Below are positions 62,251-64,000 of a stretch of DNA of 64,000 nt, piece by piece. Numbering within the stretch: position 1 is the stretch's first letter; each line of letters starts with the position of its first letter. A program made the translations under genes and the position numbers. A model generated the notes under the pieces. The model saw nothing but the letters and a program-made list of their open reading frames with translations. It did not search any database and was not told the origin of the DNA. Origin of the DNA: Neomesorhizobium albiziae (GTDB taxonomy: Bacteria > Pseudomonadota > Alphaproteobacteria > Rhizobiales > Rhizobiaceae); the NCBI RefSeq assembly GCF_900114255.1, contig NZ_FOSL01000005.1, positions 1 through 64,000 on the forward strand, given 5' to 3'.

Positions 62251-62811
62251 TCAGGCCGGCTCCGCCCCGCCAGGCCGCCGGTCGAGCCGGCGTACGGCCT
62301 GGGTTAGTTCCGCGAGCTGGTCGCGTATCCCCAGCATCTCCTGGTGCCGCAGTTCGTCGAGCTTTTCGTGCAACGCCATGATTTCGATCTCCGCCTTCAG
62401 ATTGACCTCGTAGTCGTGCGCCGCGTCGAGGCGGTCGCGTTCGGCCTGCCGGTTCTGTGACATCATGATCACCGGCGCCTGTAAGGCGGCCAGCATCGAC
62501 AGGATGAGGTTGAGGAAAATGTAGGGATAGGGATCGAAAGCATGGCTCAAGAGCAGAACGGAGTTCAGAGAGGTCCATGCGGCGAGGAAAACGAGGAACC
62601 CGATGATGAAGTTCCAGGACCCGCCGACCCGCGCCACCGCGTCGGCGACCCGCTCGCCCAGACTGGATGTGTCCAAGTGCTTCTTGTTCGTGTCGCGCGC
62701 CACCGGCCTGCGTTCGATGGCGCTTTGGAGGACCCGTCGTTCTGCGTCGCTCAGTGTTTCGCTGTTGCGGGAAAGCCAGCGGTGAGCCAGGTCGGCCACG
62801 GTCTTGTTCAT
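62251..62811 (-). CDS. DUF1003 family membrane protein
   Basis: 186 residues. Two membrane helices, GSWNFIIGFLVFLAAWTSLN and YPYIFLNLILSMLAALQAPVIM, the second with the highly conserved YPYIFLNL and QAPVIMMSQNRQ, which mark DUF1003. C-terminal coiled-coil cytoplasmic tail (KAEIEIMALHEKLDEL). Function not established. It is the first gene of the pair with DedA. Confidence 0.9.
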   Translation of the reverse strand: MNKTVADLAHRWLSRNSETLSDAERRVLQSAIERRPVARDTNKKHLDTSSLGERVADAVARVGGSWNFIIGFLVFLAAWTSLNSVLLLSHAFDPYPYIFLNLILSMLAALQAPVIMMSQNRQAERDRLDAAHDYEVNLKAEIEIMALHEKLDELRHQEMLGIRDQLAELTQAVRRLDRRPGGAEPA

Positions 62812-62925
62812 CTCGCCTTTCCTCCATTACACCCCGGTTGCACGTCATGGCCGAACTATATGAAGATGGTACGGCAAGCCATCGGGACTTTTTCGCCTGG
62901 GCTGTTCTAAGGGGAGGGTGAACCG

Positions 62926-63639
62926 ATGTCCGATTTCGCGAAAATCCGCGCCCGCGCGGCGAAACGCAAAGGTGGCGACGACGTCCTGCGGTCGCTGCTC
63001 GGGCCGCTGCCCGATAATGCCTCCGTCGCCGATGTCACCGACGACCGCATCCTTTCAACCATGGCGGGCCGGGTTTTCTCGGCCGGTTTCGTGTGGAGCG
63101 TCATCGAGAACAAATGGCCGGGCTTCGAGGAAGCGTTTCTCGGGTTCGAACCGAAGCGCCTGCTCTTCCAGCCGGACGATTTCTGGTACGAGCTGGCATC
63201 CGACAAGCGCATCGTGCGCAACCCGCAGAAGATCAAGTCGGTCAGGGAGAATGCCGCCTTCGTGGAGCGCGTCTCGAATGAGCATGGCGGGTTCGGCAAA
63301 TTTCTCGCCAACTGGCCGAAAGATGACCAGATCGGCCTGACCGCTTACCTTAGCAAGCATGGCAGCCGGCTCGGCGGCAACACGGGCCAGTATTTCCTGC
63401 GCTGGATCGGCTGGGACTGTTTCATCGTGTCGCGCGACTTCGTCGCAGCACTGCGTGACAGCGGCCTCGATGTCGCCGAAACGCCGACTTCGAAGAAGGA
63501 CCTTGCCCGTATCCAGGAACAGATGAACGCCTGGGCCGAAAAAACCGGACTGCCTTACCGGCATCTTTCGCGCATTCTCTCGATGTCGATCGGCGAGAAC
63601 CATCCGCCTGAAGTGCTGCGGGAGTATATGGGGGATTAA
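62926..63639 (+). CDS. DNA-3-methyladenine glycosylase I family protein
   Basis: 237 residues. Fits the Tag-type glycosylase superfamily (base excision of 3-methyladenine) by general blocks: FVWSVIENKWPGFEEAFLGF, KIKSVRENAAFVE and GGNTGQYFLRWIGWDCFIVS, although several core residues of E. coli Tag, including the zinc cysteine/histidine set, are not obvious. Rhizobial members are annotated as DNA-3-methyladenine glycosylase I. Start ATG at 62926 has GGGGAGGG nearby. Stand-alone, upstream of nadE by 68 bases. Confidence 0.72.
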   Translation: MSDFAKIRARAAKRKGGDDVLRSLLGPLPDNASVADVTDDRILSTMAGRVFSAGFVWSVIENKWPGFEEAFLGFEPKRLLFQPDDFWYELASDKRIVRNPQKIKSVRENAAFVERVSNEHGGFGKFLANWPKDDQIGLTAYLSKHGSRLGGNTGQYFLRWIGWDCFIVSRDFVAALRDSGLDVAETPTSKKDLARIQEQMNAWAEKTGLPYRHLSRILSMSIGENHPPEVLREYMGD

Positions 63640-63707
63640 GCCTGATCCCGAACGTGGCACAAGCGAACGGCATTGCCGCTCGAATGGTGTCGCGCTAAAC
63701 CGCTGCC

Positions 63708-64000
63708 ATGACCAAACGCCCCGATGTCCTTCGTATCGCCGTCGCCCAACTGAACCCGACTGTCGGCGACATCGCCGGCAATCTGGCCAAAGCTCGGGAG
63801 GCGAGGGCGGACGCCGCGCGGCAGGGCGCCGACCTGGTGCTCTACACCGAGCTGTTCATTTCCGGTTACCCACCGGAAGACCTAGTGCTGAAGCCGGCCT
63901 TCCTCGCCGCCTGCGAGCGCGCGGTGAAGGAGTTTGCCGCCGATACCGCCGATGGCGGTCCGGGCGTCGTCGTCGGCACGCCGCTGAAACGCAAGACGGG
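63708..64000 (+). CDS. nadE: NAD+ synthase, glutamine-hydrolysing (5' part)
   Basis: Partial; runs off the right end of the window after 97 codons. The N-terminal residues MTKRPDVLRIAVAQLNPTVGDIAGNL, in parts VAQLNPTVGDI, ADLVLYTELFISGYPPEDLV and VVVGTPLKRKTG, are the start of the nitrilase-like glutaminase domain that feeds ammonia to NAD synthase. The Glu of LYTELFISGYPPED is the first catalytic residue of the nitrilase triad. In full form about 560 residues would be expected. Confidence 0.93.
   Translation, partial: MTKRPDVLRIAVAQLNPTVGDIAGNLAKAREARADAARQGADLVLYTELFISGYPPEDLVLKPAFLAACERAVKEFAADTADGGPGVVVGTPLKRKT

Overview
The window reads as chromosomal DNA of a high-GC alphaproteobacterium of the order Hyphomicrobiales (Rhizobiales), most like the Phyllobacteriaceae (Mesorhizobium and relatives). 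Evidence: an LdtR/LdtP pair, DUF982 and DUF6163 proteins, a Bpt-type aminoacyl-tRNA-protein transferase, a cysteine-free (Mg-type) HemB, a K+-independent H+-pyrophosphatase, the gene order glyA-nrdR-ribD-ribE-ribH-nusB and the block plsX-fabH-ihfA-merR. Short palindromic intergenic repeats of rhizobial style (REP/RIME-like) recur through the window. The genus is inference.

Layout. 0.4-5 kb: RND efflux pump operon with a palindromic operator candidate. 5-15 kb: transporters, bpt, small conserved proteins, ppk2, a broken HepT next to an intact MntA, hemB, an internally deleted DUF1254/DUF1214 gene and a 3-hydroxyisobutyryl-CoA hydrolase. 15-17 kb: ldtR and ldtP (cell-wall L,D-transpeptidase). 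17-24 kb: glyA, nrdR, riboflavin genes, nusB, an MFS transporter and an acetyltransferase. 24-32.4 kb: hppA, bamE, a bc1 assembly chaperone, DUF177, plsX, fabH, ihfA, a MerR regulator. 33 kb: tRNA-Pro(GGG). 33-35.7 kb: adenylate cyclase with a TPR tail and a GNAT acetyltransferase.

The most unusual region is 35.76-40.87 kb on the minus strand: ycaO, tfuA, a HEXXH metalloprotease and a 300-residue protein ending in seven 5-residue units (FDARG, then six ANARG). YcaO with TfuA is the known peptide-backbone thioamidation pair, so this looks like a ribosomal-peptide (RiPP-like) modification locus of a type I do not recognise. The 300-residue protein is either its substrate, with a repetitive tail, or a small pentapeptide-repeat protein. 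Its 5' half is strikingly AT-rich and its 3' tail is a 30-bp GC-rich tandem repeat, so the gene looks mosaic.

41-50.5 kb is an exopolysaccharide locus: polysaccharide export lipoprotein, glycosyltransferase, polyprenyl-phosphate sugar transferase and O-antigen-ligase-like protein in one operon. It is divergent from a Wzc/ExoP-like chain-length protein whose kinase P-loop is lost, followed by a CelD-type GNAT protein and a NodB-type deacetylase. 50.5-64 kb: ctaA (heme A synthase), argC, speB, a periplasmic glycerophosphodiesterase, a LysR regulator, a RES/Xre toxin-antitoxin pair, a diguanylate cyclase, dgkA, a hemerythrin-like protein, DedA, DUF1003, a 3-methyladenine glycosylase and the start of nadE running off the right edge.
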